Assembly (NCBI RefSeq): GCF_028640845.1
Contig: NC_080540.1
Span: 261,337,458-261,401,457 of the forward strand
Source: Ahaetulla prasina
Taxonomy: Eukaryota > Chordata > Lepidosauria > Squamata > Colubridae
DNA: 64,000 nucleotides
Direction of reading: 5' to 3'
Of this stretch, positions 1 through 11,737 are shown in pieces; position 1 is the stretch's first letter, and every line of letters starts with the position of its first letter. The translations under genes were made by a program, and so were the position numbers. The notes below the pieces were generated by a model. The model was given only the letters and a program-made list of their open reading frames with translations, had not been told where the DNA came from and ran no database searches.

Positions 1-1690
1 CATATCTATTGAAAATCTGTTCCTGAATCTGTTCCTGTTATCACACTCTGATTGTTTAAAAAGGCCAGATTCTCTGCAGTTGTTTTCATATACATCTTTT
101 CATGTTTCATATTTTTGGTGCATATTGTTCTTGGTTTGATTCTGAATGCAGCAATGAGCTCTGCAGAAACAACATTCTATGATACCTTTCTTTAAATAAA
201 TATAGCAGAGACGAGATGTAGAATCTCACTCACTGAATGTCAGAAGAAATCTATTGCTTATTTAGAGAGGGCATAGTAATTAATCTTTCAAGGTGCACCG
301 AGTGCATATTGTCTGAGTTAATTTCCATTAAATATGAAATATATCTTTTCAAATATTGTCCTGTGTATAGCAGAACATAGCCATAAAAAGGAATTTGTTT
401 GGTTCTTTGGCTACTAATTATTCCTGAATGAAGGATGTTATTTATTAAAGAGATCTTTAGTCAGAATTGCCTTTGCAAACTTTTTTACAGATTTATAGAG
501 ATAGAAGTTAATCTTATGTAGAAATTAAGCTATTTAAAAAAAATATGTATTTTTCCAAAAATAAGAAAAAATGGGATTGCCCTGTCCAAGAGAATATGGG
601 CAGCAAAGCATTGTTTTGGCTCATCGAGATCATCAAGACATAAACTAAGGGAATGGCAGAGTTTATTCCAAGGTTTAGCTGGTGAAAGTACATTGTTACT
701 GAAGAGGATCTGGCATTACCCATGATAAAAAGGCAGGGTAAGATATAAAAGGTCTGAGTTGAGTCAAAACTAGGTTGAAGACACATAGGAGAGGAAAATA
801 CAAAGGCTATATTAAACATTTCCAGCGACCTGCTCGGTTTCTGATGTGGCCTCTTAAATTCTGGGCAGTTGAGCCCCTCCTAAGTTGAGTGAGAGTGCAT
901 TAATGTTTTTCTGTACTTTTGATCCCTGGGCAATTTGCAAAAGCCTAGCCTTATGGCCAGGCACTTCACTGAAATCCTGCTCTTCGCTTCTAAACAAGGC
1001 AATGGTGCTGCCTTGGCTCAAAGAATTGAGTTCAAGTTGCTGGCACTCTAGCGGGAAAGTTTTTGACCATCTATACAATACACAGCAGCTATGTTAGATG
1101 TGGCTCCTAGCAAGAGAGAAATTGTAGTCTTAATATGTTTGCTGAAGAGATAATTCCTGGATGTCTCTGGGTGCTCATGACACCACTCTCATGATTTTGG
1201 AGGGATTTGAAAAGATTTCTTAGCTGATCTGGTAAACGTCTGAAAGGTACTTTTAACACTGCACAATATTTTTTCAATACACCAGATCAAGCTGATACGC
1301 CTGTGTTCTCAATCCAGGTTTATAATGCCACATCACTATGATATTATCTTGATATATTCTTAACAAGATAATTTTTCATCATTTTAAAGATTTTCTGATT
1401 TTATATTCTATATACTCTTTGGTACCCATAAGGATGAAGAAATGTTTTAACAAATACTTATTTTTAGTCAGTCACACAACCCCCAATGAATTGTATTTGT
1501 GATTTCCAGGCTTTAATTTATATGGTTATATATTCGTATCATTTCCAAACAGAAATGTATTCAGTCAAAGAGATTGGAGAATATTTTCTAAAATAGGAGA
1601 ATATTTTGTCCCCAATGTCTATCATGTAGTAATATTATGTTTTCTGAGGAAATAAGTGAGATAATTGTGGTTATATGATATCCTGAAGCA
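1..1690. other. Unique AT-rich DNA, no gene seen
   Basis: No repeat family, RNA gene or convincing exon was recognised here. Short open frames near 854-1097 overlap on both strands and match no family I know, so they are treated as chance frames. The stretch ends where the CR1 LINE begins. Confidence 0.5.
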
Positions 1691-1692
1691 TA

Positions 1693-4680
1693 ATGATCTA
1701 TAGTGGGGACAGAGAATTAACTGATATAGAAAATTTCTGTCCCCAGCAATCGAAAACTAAAAGGGTTATCAGTGCATGTAACATAGATGTCTGTATGGGT
1801 AAGACTATCAACCATGCTATCAAGCAAAACCAAGCATTTAACAGTGAGTGCCGTACCATGTGCACTAAACCAACAGGTGGCAAGAAAGTAGGGGCAGTCA
1901 ACACAGGTTATGTAGACAGTAAACACAAGATCAATCCAAATGGACTCAAATGTCTATACACCAATGCACAGAGTATGAGGAATAAACAGGGTGAATTAGA
2001 AATCCAAGTAAATGAGGGTAGATATGATATTGTTGCCATTACGGAAACTTGGTGGGATGAAACTGACAAATGGAACATACAGCTAGAGGGATATAAATTA
2101 TTTAAAAGAAATAGACCAAATAAAAGAGGAGGTGGAGTTGCACTATATAAGAAATAACTACATCTCTACAGAAATAGAGCACAACAATGATGAAAATCAT
2201 CTTGAATGTATTTGGGTCAATATAAAAGGGTGAAAACGATATTGCCATAGGTCTATACTATAGGCCACCCAACCAAACAGAGGAAGTAGATGAACTTTTG
2301 CTAGTCAGCTAACTAAGGTATGTAGGAAGCACATCACAGTAGTAATGGGGATTTTAACTACCCTGACATCAACTGGGAAACAAACTCTGCACCAAGTGGA
2401 AGATCCAACAGGTTCCTAACAAACCTAGCAGACAACTTTGTTTCCCAAAAATAGAGAAGGCGACAAGGGATCAGCTATATTGGACTTAATTCTCACTAAC
2501 AGAGATGAAATGATAGAAGGTGTTGAAGCTACAGGAACCTTGGGGCAAGTGACCACGCAATATTGGAATTCGACATTAAGCAAATACAAGTAGTAGAACA
2601 AAGTCAAACTAGAGTCTTGGACTTTAAGAGAGCTAATTTCAATAAACTTAGAGAGAGCTTGAGAAGGATTCAATGGATGAGAATCCTCAGGGGGAAAACA
2701 ACTCAAGAAGCTTGGGAAATTTTGAAAAGTGAGATTATAAAAGCACAGTCTAACACAATACCAATGAAGAAGAAAAATAGTAGATCTCAAAAGAAACCAG
2801 CATGGATGCATAAAGAACTATCTGACAAATTGAAAGACAAAAAGGACAAATATAAAAAGTGGAAAGAGGGGCAAATAACTAAGGCAGAATATCAGCAAAT
2901 AGCCCGAGCCTGTAAAGATGAAGTGAGGAAAGCTAAGGCTCACAATGAACAAAGGCTAGCGACAAAAGTAAAAAATAACAAAAAAAGCTTCTTCCAACAT
3001 GTTAAAAACAAGAAAAAGTCAAGGAAACAATTGGCCCATTGCTGGGAGAAAGTGGCAAGAAGATGACAAGCAACAGGGAGAAAGCAGATCTACTTAACTC
3101 ATATTTTGCATCTGTCTTTACACAAAAGGAAAAACAATCCAACCTATCAAAACAGCACTACAATAAACAGATTAGAAACACAAGTTAAAATAGGGAAGAA
3201 AATGGTAAGTGAACACCTGTCTACCCTAGACGAGTTCAAATCACCAGGACCGGATGGATTACACCCCAAGGTTCTGAAGGAACTGGCAGACGTGATCTCA
3301 GAACCACTGAACTATATCTTTCAAAGATCCTGGAGCACAGGGGAGCTGCCAGAGGACTGGAAAAGAGCTGATGTAGTTCCCATCTTCAAAAAGGAAAAAA
3401 AACAGATCCAGGAAACTACGGACCTATCAGTCTGACCTCAATACCGGGGGAGATTCTGGAAAAGATAATCAAGCAACGAATCACCGAACACCTAGAAGCA
3501 AACAAAGTAATAACCAAAAGCCAACATGGGTTTGTCAAAAACAGATCATGCCAGACTAATCTTATCGCATTCTTTGACAAAATGACAAAATTAGTAGACC
3601 AGAGGAATGCTGTTGATATAATTTACTTGGACTTCAGTAAAGCATTTGATAAAGTAGACCATAACCTACTACTAGATAAAGTAGAAAAATGTGGGTTAGA
3701 CAGCACCACCACCAGATGGATTCGTAACTGGCTGACCAACCGCACTCAACGTGTAGTCCTCAACGGAACTACATCCACATGGAGGAAGTATGCAGTGGAG
3801 TACCCCAAGGCTCTGTTTTAGGCCCAGTACTCTTCAACATCTTCATCAATGACTTGGACGAGGGATAGATGGGGAACTCATCAAATTTGCAGATGACACC
3901 AAGCTGGCAGGAATAGCCAACACTCCAGAAGATAGGCTCAAGTTACAGAAAGATCTTGACAGACTTGAACATTGGGCTATCTAACAAAATGAAATTCAAC
4001 AGTGAAAAAGTAAGGTTCTACATTTAGGCCAAAAACAAAATGCACCAGTACCGTATATGTGGTACCTTGCTCAATAGTAGTACCTGTGAGAGGGATCTTG
4101 GAGTCCTAGTGGATAACCATTTAGATATGAGCCAGCAGTGTGCAGCAGCTGTTAAAAAGCCAACACAGTTCTGGGCTGCATAAACAGAGGATAGAATCAA
4201 GATCACGTGAAGTGTTAGTACCACTTTATAATGCCTTGGTAAGGCCACACTTGGAATATTGCATCCAGTTTTGGTCGCCACGATGTAAAAAGATGTTGAG
4301 ACTCTAGAAAGAGTGCAGAGAAGAGCAACAAAGATGATTAGGGACTGGAGGATAAAACATATGAAGAACGGTTGCAGGAACTGGGTATGTCTAGTTTAAC
4401 AAAAAGAAGGACTAGGGGAGACATGATAGCTGTGTTCCAATATCTTAGGGGCTGCCACAAAGAAGAGGGAGTCAGGCTGTTCACCAAAGCACCTGAGGGT
4501 AGAACAAGAAGCAATGGGTGGAAACTGGTCAAAGAAAGAAGCAACTTAGAACTAAGGAGAAATTTCCTGACAGTTAGAACAATTAATAAGTGGAACGACT
4601 TGCCTTCAGAAGTTGTGAATGCTCCAACACTGGAAATTTTTAAGAAAATGTTGGATAACCATCTGACTGAGATGGTGTAG
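1693..4680 (+). pseudogene. CR1 ORF2 (endonuclease-reverse transcriptase), broken
   Basis: Intact pieces are 1693-2157, 2563-3066, 3106-3435, 3582-3821 and 4372-4680; four share one frame and the RT core piece is in another. Piece one (154 aa) has the endonuclease residues N91 and E118. The 3582 piece carries RT motif A with its aspartate, and FADD follows at about 3888 after a frameshift. The normal product nicks target DNA and copies its own RNA at the nick. The total of about 995 codons fits a CR1 ORF2. Breaks are mostly one- or two-base losses, many in A or G runs, as judged against the copy at 38687. The start at 1693 is only the first ATG of the open frame and may not be the native start. 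Confidence 0.85.
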
Positions 4681-4740
4681 GGTTTCCTGCCTGGGCAGGG
4701 GGTTGGACTAGAAGGCCTCCAAGGTCCCTTCCAACTCTGA

Positions 4741-4762
4741 TGTTATGTTATGTTATGTTATA
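4741..4762 (+). repeat. TTATG short tandem tail of CR1
   Basis: About four TTATG units follow directly on the CR1 3' end. The other two CR1 3' ends (27153 and 53390) have related TTATA-rich tails, so this belongs to the element and is not an independent microsatellite. Confidence 0.7.
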
Positions 4763-5012
4763 TGAAGTAACCATCACTGAAACCAAGCATATCTACTAAT
4801 TTTTAATCATTTTTGGAAGAAGCATGTTGCGAAATTTTAAGATGTCCCATGATATGTGAATTCAGGGCTTATATTTATATGATATGAAACTGGATTTAGT
4901 TTGCTTTTATCTTATAAGAACTAACTATATGCTGCAATTATTTCCTAAATATTTTTAGATGTATCACATCTTTCTTCTAGGAGTTTTAGATGGCACACAT
5001 AGAATTTTCTCT

Positions 5013-5165
5013 TCCAATTTTCACCCACAGCAATGACCCTCTGAGATAGATTGGTTTAAGAGCATGAGTGGTTCAAAATCACCAAATGAGTTTCGTAGCT
5101 CAGTATGCCCTTGAACCCAGTCTCCCAAGTCCAGCATTTAACCACTACACTAAGACTCAGTAAAG
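5013..5165 (-). mobile_element. Old tRNA-derived SINE fragment
   Basis: Read on the minus strand, this begins with a tRNA-like head (AGTGTAGTGGTTAAATGCTG, a box A-like stretch, then a box B-like GGGTTCAAGG). It continues into a body with CTCAGAGGGTCATTGCTG. The body resembles the SINE pieces at 11328, 16066 and 30341. It is diverged and inactive. Family membership is by eye only. Confidence 0.6.
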
Positions 5166-7130
5166 TTATGAACTGGTGAATAAGCTAACACATCCTTGCT
5201 AAAGGTTTGAAATGTAGTTTAAGGAGCAAATGTATTGACTATGAAATTTTATTTTGGGTTACTCAATCACAGCTGCAACAAAATCACAGAATCCTGTGGA
5301 ATTCTGAAGATTATCAGTTTGAACGTGGCATAAGCATTTCATACACCAGGAACTCTCTTTCAGCAGATGCAGGGAGATATAAACGAAAGTTCCACTTCAT
5401 GCGTCTATAAAGGAAGCTCATGCCCATGAAAATTTATGTGATCGTACAATTGTTGGCTGTTAAAGTGCCATAGGATTCTTCCTTTGTACCATGCATTTTA
5501 GTTTTCTGATTACATCTTTAGATATATATACTTCAGTACACAATTTTGTAGCATGTTAAAACAGCATTCATGTATACGCTGGAGGAAGAAAATACAGAGA
5601 ATATTTTAGGTGCTTATTAGGAGAGAGATCTGAAAGTATGTTGCTTGCCTAAACAAAGCTAAATGGTTTGTTTTTGTTTTTTTCACATCCCATGGAAACA
5701 AATATATTAAAAATAAATTGAAGGATTTATTTTCGGCTCATGAGAAAGTAAAAAAAAATTCAGTATGAATTTCTTTTTAAAGTAACAAGGCTTCCCCAAG
5801 TGTTCTGTTAAATATTCAGCTAACCTACACAATGAGAAGGCTGGGTTACATCTTCTTTTCTGGGATTATTTATATAAGCATAACGGCGCAGATAAATCTG
5901 CTTTGTGTGCCCTAGTGTTAGATGGGCAACCTGAACTTTCTTAGACAGGGCTGACTGATTCAAACACCCTTGGCCCCCTCTATTACCCTTCTCATTCATC
6001 AAAGGGACTAGGATCTCACCTCTGTATTTGGATGATAAACCCAGAGATTGCCCATTGTCTTGGATATGTAAAATAAATAGTTTTCTCTCCATAGGTTAAT
6101 GCTATTGTTTATTGACTACTTACTCAGCTTGGGTGTAATTGGGGTCATTAGGGAAACATAAGCAGCTCAAAGGCTGTCAATATCTGACCTTTAAACTATT
6201 CTGCACATTTAGTGCAACATGATGTTTAACAAGAGAGCTTTTTCATGTGGATGCAGCTCTTCCTCCTAACTGCCAAAACTGGCCCTTGAACTTTAAGCTT
6301 GAAACAACATGGAACGTTTGTCTTTGCTTGAAAGAAAAAAAAAAGTCCTATTGTTTCAGAACAGTTACCACTCATTTATTTCTCATAAGATTGTTCCATC
6401 AGAAAAAAATAATAATTTTATAATGTTATAATGATCCATCAAATATAGCTGAAACCGGTGCCTGAAAGGACTTGATAGAGGTGCCAAAGAAAAATCACTG
6501 ACTCAGCTATTGGGAATGTGCAGAAGTTATCAAGTTATAACCCGATGCGAGTAATTCACAGAAGAGCTTCTCACAGGAGAAAGACCTGTGCAGCTATTTA
6601 ACACGTTATTGTAGTAAGAGACCGATTCAGGCAAGACACATCTGCATTTTGTTTATTTTGAGGATTAGATATTGCATATCATGATGAAGTTCAGGTGCAT
6701 AGAGATGAAAGGAAAGATACTTAAATCTCTACAACAATATACCTAGAAGGAGCTTCTAAACAGTGGCAAGGGATCATTAATGTGTATTGTGAATAATGAT
6801 TTCAATGTATATAAATGCAATGCCCTATCTATTGAAATCAATCATCCACAACCTGGTGCTCTCAAAATGCATCGGTACTATAGCTCCCATATTTCTTAAC
6901 CAACCTTGCTTATGTACCTGGATGGCACAACTTTCAGGAAAGCTGACCAATGCTTTTTCAGACAGCATCTTTTCCTTTTCTTTGAACACTTGAGTGTCCT
7001 GCTTCCCCTTGAGCACGTTTTTTCTTTCTCAAACATTTTGTTTGAACTGACCATCTTGAGTGATGTCTTTATTTCTAAATAATGGAAACTGCAAAATTAG
7101 CTTCTTGTACTGTAAATCTGCGTCCTCTAT
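5166..7130. other. Unique AT-rich DNA, no gene seen
   Basis: No known repeat, RNA gene or exon was recognised. There are short A runs near 5749 and 6331. The small open frames at 5820-6092 and 6796-7016 overlap on opposite strands or lack any recognisable domain. Confidence 0.45.
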
Positions 7131-7133
7131 CAT

Positions 7134-7200
7134 TCCCCCCCCCCGAAAACATGGCAGTAGGTAACAAAAAAAAAAAAAGGAAAAAGAAGAAGAGGATTGT
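7134..7200 (+). repeat. C run followed by purine-rich A/G tract
   Basis: A run of about ten C is followed by about a dozen A and then AAG/GAA-rich sequence. Such runs are low-complexity DNA and often mis-sized in assemblies. Confidence 0.75.
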
Positions 7201-7257
7201 ATGCAAAGAGAGGAATTGCAAGATAATAAGGTATCACAGAGAGTCTCCAATTGCCCA

Positions 7258-7327
7258 CTCCTTCCTTCCTTCCTTCCTTCCTTCCTTCCTTCCTTCCTTC
7301 CTTCCTTCCTTCCTTCCTCCTTCCTTC
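7258..7327 (+). repeat. (TTCC)n microsatellite
   Basis: About seventy bases of nearly uninterrupted TTCC units, one strand all pyrimidine. The apparent protein repeats (PSFLPSFL, KEGRKEGR) from this tract are translation artefacts. Confidence 0.97.
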
Positions 7328-8940
7328 AAGGCCAGTGTACAATTTTTCCCATCCAGATAATAACTAGCTTTTTGAAGTCAGCTATGCCTACATTGATGTA
7401 TTATGTTAAAAATCAAATTAAAAATTTAAAGTTAAAAATCTTGTCAATATTTAGATATTTAGTCAATATCTATCTTTTGGCACAAAAAGTAGGCAGTTCA
7501 TGAAGTATGTGCCAAATTCACCATTCTGGGGACAATACATTTGAGTATTCCCAGAAGCATTTTATATTTCTCCTAGAAATGACTCTTCTGGGGGTGATTT
7601 GTTAATTTCCCCAAAGTAACTCTTTCAGAACAGGAAGTGACTTGTGGTACTCTACTTCCTGTTGGAAGATTTTATTTCAGAAATTACTTTACCACTTATG
7701 GAAGAATAGAATTGGTACATGTTCTTGTAGTCCACCAGGTGTGTGGGGGAAAAAAAAAAGAACAATGACAAATATCTGTTCAGGAAAAAGTATTTTTCGT
7801 ATTAATTACCATCTATCATATATTCAAAAAATTGTTCCTGAAAATTGTAGCTCTCATGTAGAGAAGGGGATTACACCCCTCCCCACTCTCACAACAGCAG
7901 AGGCTCTCTCCTCTTTAAAAACCTTGTATTCAGGGAGGATGTCTGTATGCTAAGTAGTTGAATGCAGCAGATGCCTCATGAGATCAGAATTAGCCTGCAT
8001 GCTGCAAGTCCTACAGCCTGGAACATTTCCATACCAAGACCATCACACAGATATCCTTCCTAGTTGTTGCATGGAGTTATGCATGTGGTTCAAGTAGCAT
8101 GGCTGATAGGACAAATTTCAGCTAATGTTGTAAGCCCTGCTCCCTTGTCTCTAGGTAGTACTGTAGCTTTTGGATGGGTAATGCATGAACATGGCTTATT
8201 ACTTTACCCAGGCAGGGTCAAGGTGCTAAGTTAATTGCCCCATAAATAATATCCATCCCAATGTTAACTAATAGAATCCTGAATACTCGTGGTGGACATG
8301 CACAATTTTTAAATATTCACAGACTCATTCACCTACTCACAGCAGAACTTTTCAAGGCTTCTTGTTAATATCAAACCATATTTCAGTTTCTCATGCCAAT
8401 AAGCAGCTTAATAGGAGTTTATCAGTCTGAGAAATGAGAAGGACCAATTTTTCTGCTATGAAAATGGATTTGGGAAATTCACGATAACTGAGTGCCTCAA
8501 AAAAGGAAACACATTTTGAGTGGGGCTGAGACAACTGTGTGATGGTTTAAGTCAGGATTGCACTTCTTTTCTGATTATTTAAGTAACTATCAGGCTAAAT
8601 TAAATATGGATAAGGACCACAAAAAGCCAGATCAGAAATTTCAGTGGTTAAATAATAATAAATGGCATTTATGTTAGGAAAGAAAAGAACAACTGAGTTA
8701 CTTACTGTCCTACATGGGAAATTATTTTGTGCTGCTCTGTTGGACTCAGTGGCTGAAATAGGTCAGTTAACTAGTGCCCTCTTCTGCTTTACACTGGTCT
8801 TAGCTGCCCTCTTCTAACCTCGGCTTTTTCTACAGCAATTTCACTTCTCTCTCTCCTTCCTGATCCAGCAGGCCCTTGGCTCCTTCCGTTTTGTTTTATC
8901 TAGAAACAGTTCCCCACTGCTTTAACAAGTTCAAAGATGG
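7328..8940. other. Unique DNA, no gene seen
   Basis: No recognised repeat or exon. The open frame at 7642-7953 has no domain and no homologue that I recognise. Confidence 0.45.
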
Positions 8941-9030
8941 ATGCAGGGAGAGGTAGAGAAAGGAGAAAAGAAAGAGAAGCAGAAAAGAAAGAGAGGCAGA
9001 AGAAAAAAAAAAGAGAATGAGCAAAAAAAA
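8941..9030 (+). repeat. Purine-rich (GAAA/GAGA) low-complexity tract
   Basis: About ninety bases are almost entirely A and G, made of AGAGAA, AAAGAAAG and AGAAAA units, with a few C and T interruptions. Confidence 0.8.
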
Positions 9031-9605
9031 AATCCAATAAATTGCTGCAATTCACCATTCTCTTAGCTGGTCCTCCTAGGGAAAAGTTGCAAAAGAGAGA
9101 CAGAGTTTGAAAGATCAGGAGATCTTCTCTGCCACAAGGGTTCCTTATCTACAGGTGGCTCAAAGACACTTCCACATTTTACCCTGATAGTTAGACATAG
9201 TTAAATTAAGTCAGTCTGTTTAAACTTCATTAGCAGCAAGACGTTTGCTGCAGTAGGGTGGGCACAATTCATACATTCTTAATTAAAAAATAATCCATGG
9301 GATGACCATAATCTTCTTCTAAAAATATACCATTTCCCGCCCAGAAAAAAAAATCATTAAATAAAGATAAATAACAGTTTCTCAGCACTGAAGATAGGAA
9401 GGAAGGGAAGAGAAGGGACACTCCTCCTTTTTGCCTGAGTGAGTGGTGAATGTGCCTGATAACATCACTTTGGCATGCTATTATCTAAAACGGTAGAATA
9501 CCTCACTCCAGCAAAGTCTGACATAAATCTCTGAAAACAAAGGCGTTGCATATGTATGAGCTGAAACAGATATGTCAGAGTTGGTGCATTAATATTCTTG
9601 TCACC

Positions 9606-9634
9606 AGGGTGGGGGTAGGGGTGGAAGGGGTGGG
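9606..9634 (+). repeat. G-rich tract with G-quadruplex pattern
   Basis: At least four runs of three or more G (GGGTGGGGG, AGGGG, AAGGGG, TGGG) are separated by short loops. This meets the usual sequence pattern for an intramolecular G-quadruplex. There is no sign of a gene or promoter next to it. Confidence 0.7.
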
Positions 9635-9635
9635 C

Positions 9636-11327
9636 CTGAACTTTTAAGAAGACATTCTCAATGCATTCAAGGCTGTGGCTGGTGAAGGAGGGTAGCATTG
9701 AGGACATATACTAATTAGGCATATCCAAGCTGGATAATAATACTGGAAAAGTTTTGTTTTCTGCCTGCCTTTGGTTTCCAGAAGAGCTGTGTCTGCCGTA
9801 TTGCAAATGTTTTAGCCAGGAAGAACCCTGTATGCAGCTTTGGCAAATCTTTCCTTTCCCTTAAGAGGAAAAATTCCCCCAACAGACAGGCCTGAGTTTG
9901 CTGGCTGCCAATATCTTCTCCATTTATAAATTGGCTCTGGAATTTCTAAGTCTCACAAAACTTGTCAACACTTTAAAAAAATGTCATATATAAGACAATT
10001 TTAAAAAAAAACTTTTTTACCTCAGAATTGGTTGACATAATGATTGCAAGCCTACCTTACAGGGATGTTAAGAACATAGACAGTTGCTTTACATTGAGTT
10101 TAGAAAAAAGGAATGTAATGAGAATGCCAGCAAAAATATGCCATTGGGTGAAGATTAGAATTTTGTTTTTTTTGCCAAGGACACCTGTAAAACAAATGAA
10201 AATAAAAAAAATAATAATTTCTGTTTTGGATTTTTGCACCATAATATTATTTTAACCATCATTTTAGATATCTACCTCCTTTCTAGGTTTTTTCTTTTTT
10301 CTTCTGTTTTATATTGATTATATATACCAATGTATAATCACTCAGAATCATGTTTAACTAATCAGTGAGTTAAGAATCAGTTATTTTTATCTTATTCATA
10401 AACAGATCAAATCATGTGCTGAGGTAAACTAACCCTACCAAGGCAGCCACGATAAAGGCCAAGCCTTGTCAACTGATTTATTTGGTATACTTACTGCAGC
10501 AAGAGAAAGTTTTGGAGACAAAGAACAGCTCAAGAAGCAACATATTACCACTACTCACTTGTAAGTAGCACAGAACGCCTGCCAGGCGTTGTTTCAGTAT
10601 TCTGACAAGTACTCATTGCCCAGTTTGTCTGATTTAGTGATTATTTTCTTCTGAGTAAGCAGAGACTATAAGAGGCATATAAGTTAGCTGATTTCCAGGA
10701 AGTGAGCTTACTAAACAAGCCAACAGGAGTTTGCCAGAGATCTTTAATGCAGAGTCTCTAATATTTTTCCTTTATGTCAAGGGTTGGCTAAACCGAAAGC
10801 CTTGGAACTGAACAAGAAGACATAAAACAATTTATATTATTGATGCGGTACAAAAAAGAATGATGCACTAAGAAAAAAGAATGATGCCCTGAGAAAAAAA
10901 TTGAATATAGACAGGAATCTGCAGTTGTGGCCTATGGTATTTTGAGGCCTGTCTTCTTTCCTAAAAATAATCTGCCATATATTTACAGAAAATGGAAGAT
11001 CATTGCTGTCCTTGAAGAAAAAAGTCAAAGGATCGGGATGTCAAATCCTCACAGTTCAGCTAATGAGAAAAGATAAGGATTTGTCATTTCAAAGAAATAA
11101 CAATCTACAAGAAAAACTGTCAGTGAAAGGTACTTTAAGTAAGATAGTCAACAAAGGACCAAGCTCAGGTATTATAGAACAGCCAAGAGCAAGTGAGGAG
11201 AAGATATTCTGCACTGCTGGAACTAGTAAACCATTTTCAAACTCCCATTGGTAAAAGGGGCTGGGAGCATTGAGTGGAAGAAAAGGGGACTGCAAAATGT
11301 AAGATGGGGTCCCTAAAAACTAACTGT
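9636..11327. other. Unique DNA, no gene seen
   Basis: No repeat family or exon was recognised. Small open frames at 10028-10255 and 11003-11254 have no known domain. Confidence 0.45.
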
Positions 11328-11468
11328 GGACCAATCTCAGCCCAACTTACTTCACAGGATTGTCATGGTGGGGGAAATAGGAGGAAGACATTGCATTGGA
11401 TATGTATACTGTCTTGCATTATTTGCAAAAATAATAAAAGCAGGATACAAATAAATATATAATAAATA
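11328..11468 (+). mobile_element. tRNA-derived SINE, 3' part
   Basis: Contains the SINE body (CTCAGCCCAACTTACTTCACA then GGATTGTCATGGTGGGGGAA) and the 3' end ATTTGCAAAAATAATAAAAG with a short AAATA-type tail. The minus-strand copy at 30341 has the same body and end. The tRNA head is missing. CACAGG(G)TTGT-type bodies are known from squamate SINEs. Confidence 0.7.
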
Positions 11469-11606
11469 ACTTTGTTTGTAGGAAGAAAAAGAAAAGAGTC
11501 ATGTAGTGACCCGCTACAATGAGGAAATGAAGCACGTGTGGCAATCAGGCCCAGTGGCTTTTGAAATTTCCATCTGCTAGCAGCGAAGATCAGGGATGTG
11601 TTAGAA

Positions 11607-11729
11607 GAGGGCTGTCAAACTCACGGCCCACTGGCCGCATGCATCACAAGCTGGCCACGCCCACACCCAGTTTAGTGAAGAGGAAAAAGTCGCAATATGT
11701 CACATGACGACACGAGTTTGGCACCCCTG
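11607..11729 (+). mobile_element. hAT-type MITE, copy 1
   Basis: A 123-bp element with inverted ends (GAGGGCTGTCAAACTC / GAGTTTGGCACCCCTG, ancestral form CAGGGGTGTCAAACTC). It is flanked by 8-bp near-identical direct repeats, TGTTAGAA (11599-11606) and TGTTAGTA (11730-11737). CAGGGGTG-type ends and 8-bp duplications are hallmarks of the hAT superfamily. It encodes nothing and would have needed transposase from an autonomous relative. Two more copies lie at 13205 and 17219. Confidence 0.9.
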
Positions 11730-11737
11730 TGTTAGTA

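Larger units (their letters stand above)
1691..4765 (+). mobile_element. CR1 LINE, near-complete ORF2 length, frameshifted
   Basis: This is a non-LTR retrotransposon of the CR1 clade. In order it carries an apurinic-type endonuclease, a reverse transcriptase and the CR1 C-terminal tail. The endonuclease shows at YTNAQSMRN and AITETWWDE, and the RT at [23 protein letters not shown] and FADDTKLAG motifs. The tail contains NKWNDLPSEVVNAPTLEIF. The copy ends in a short TTATG-type repeat (4741-4762) after the CR1-like 3' end. ORF1 is not visible upstream, so it is 5'-truncated near the start of ORF2. The shared segments closely match the copies at 27153, 38687 and 52959 in this window, so the subfamily is fairly young. 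It is inactive as read, because many small deletions break the frame. Confidence 0.93.

Noticed and set aside
885..1097. Open frames of 70-74 codons on both strands as a possible exon
   Set aside because: They overlap on opposite strands, match no family I know, and there is no splice or promoter evidence.
7082..7503. Frames with PSFLPSFL or KEGRKEGR repeats as a repeat protein
   Set aside because: They are translations of the TTCC microsatellite.
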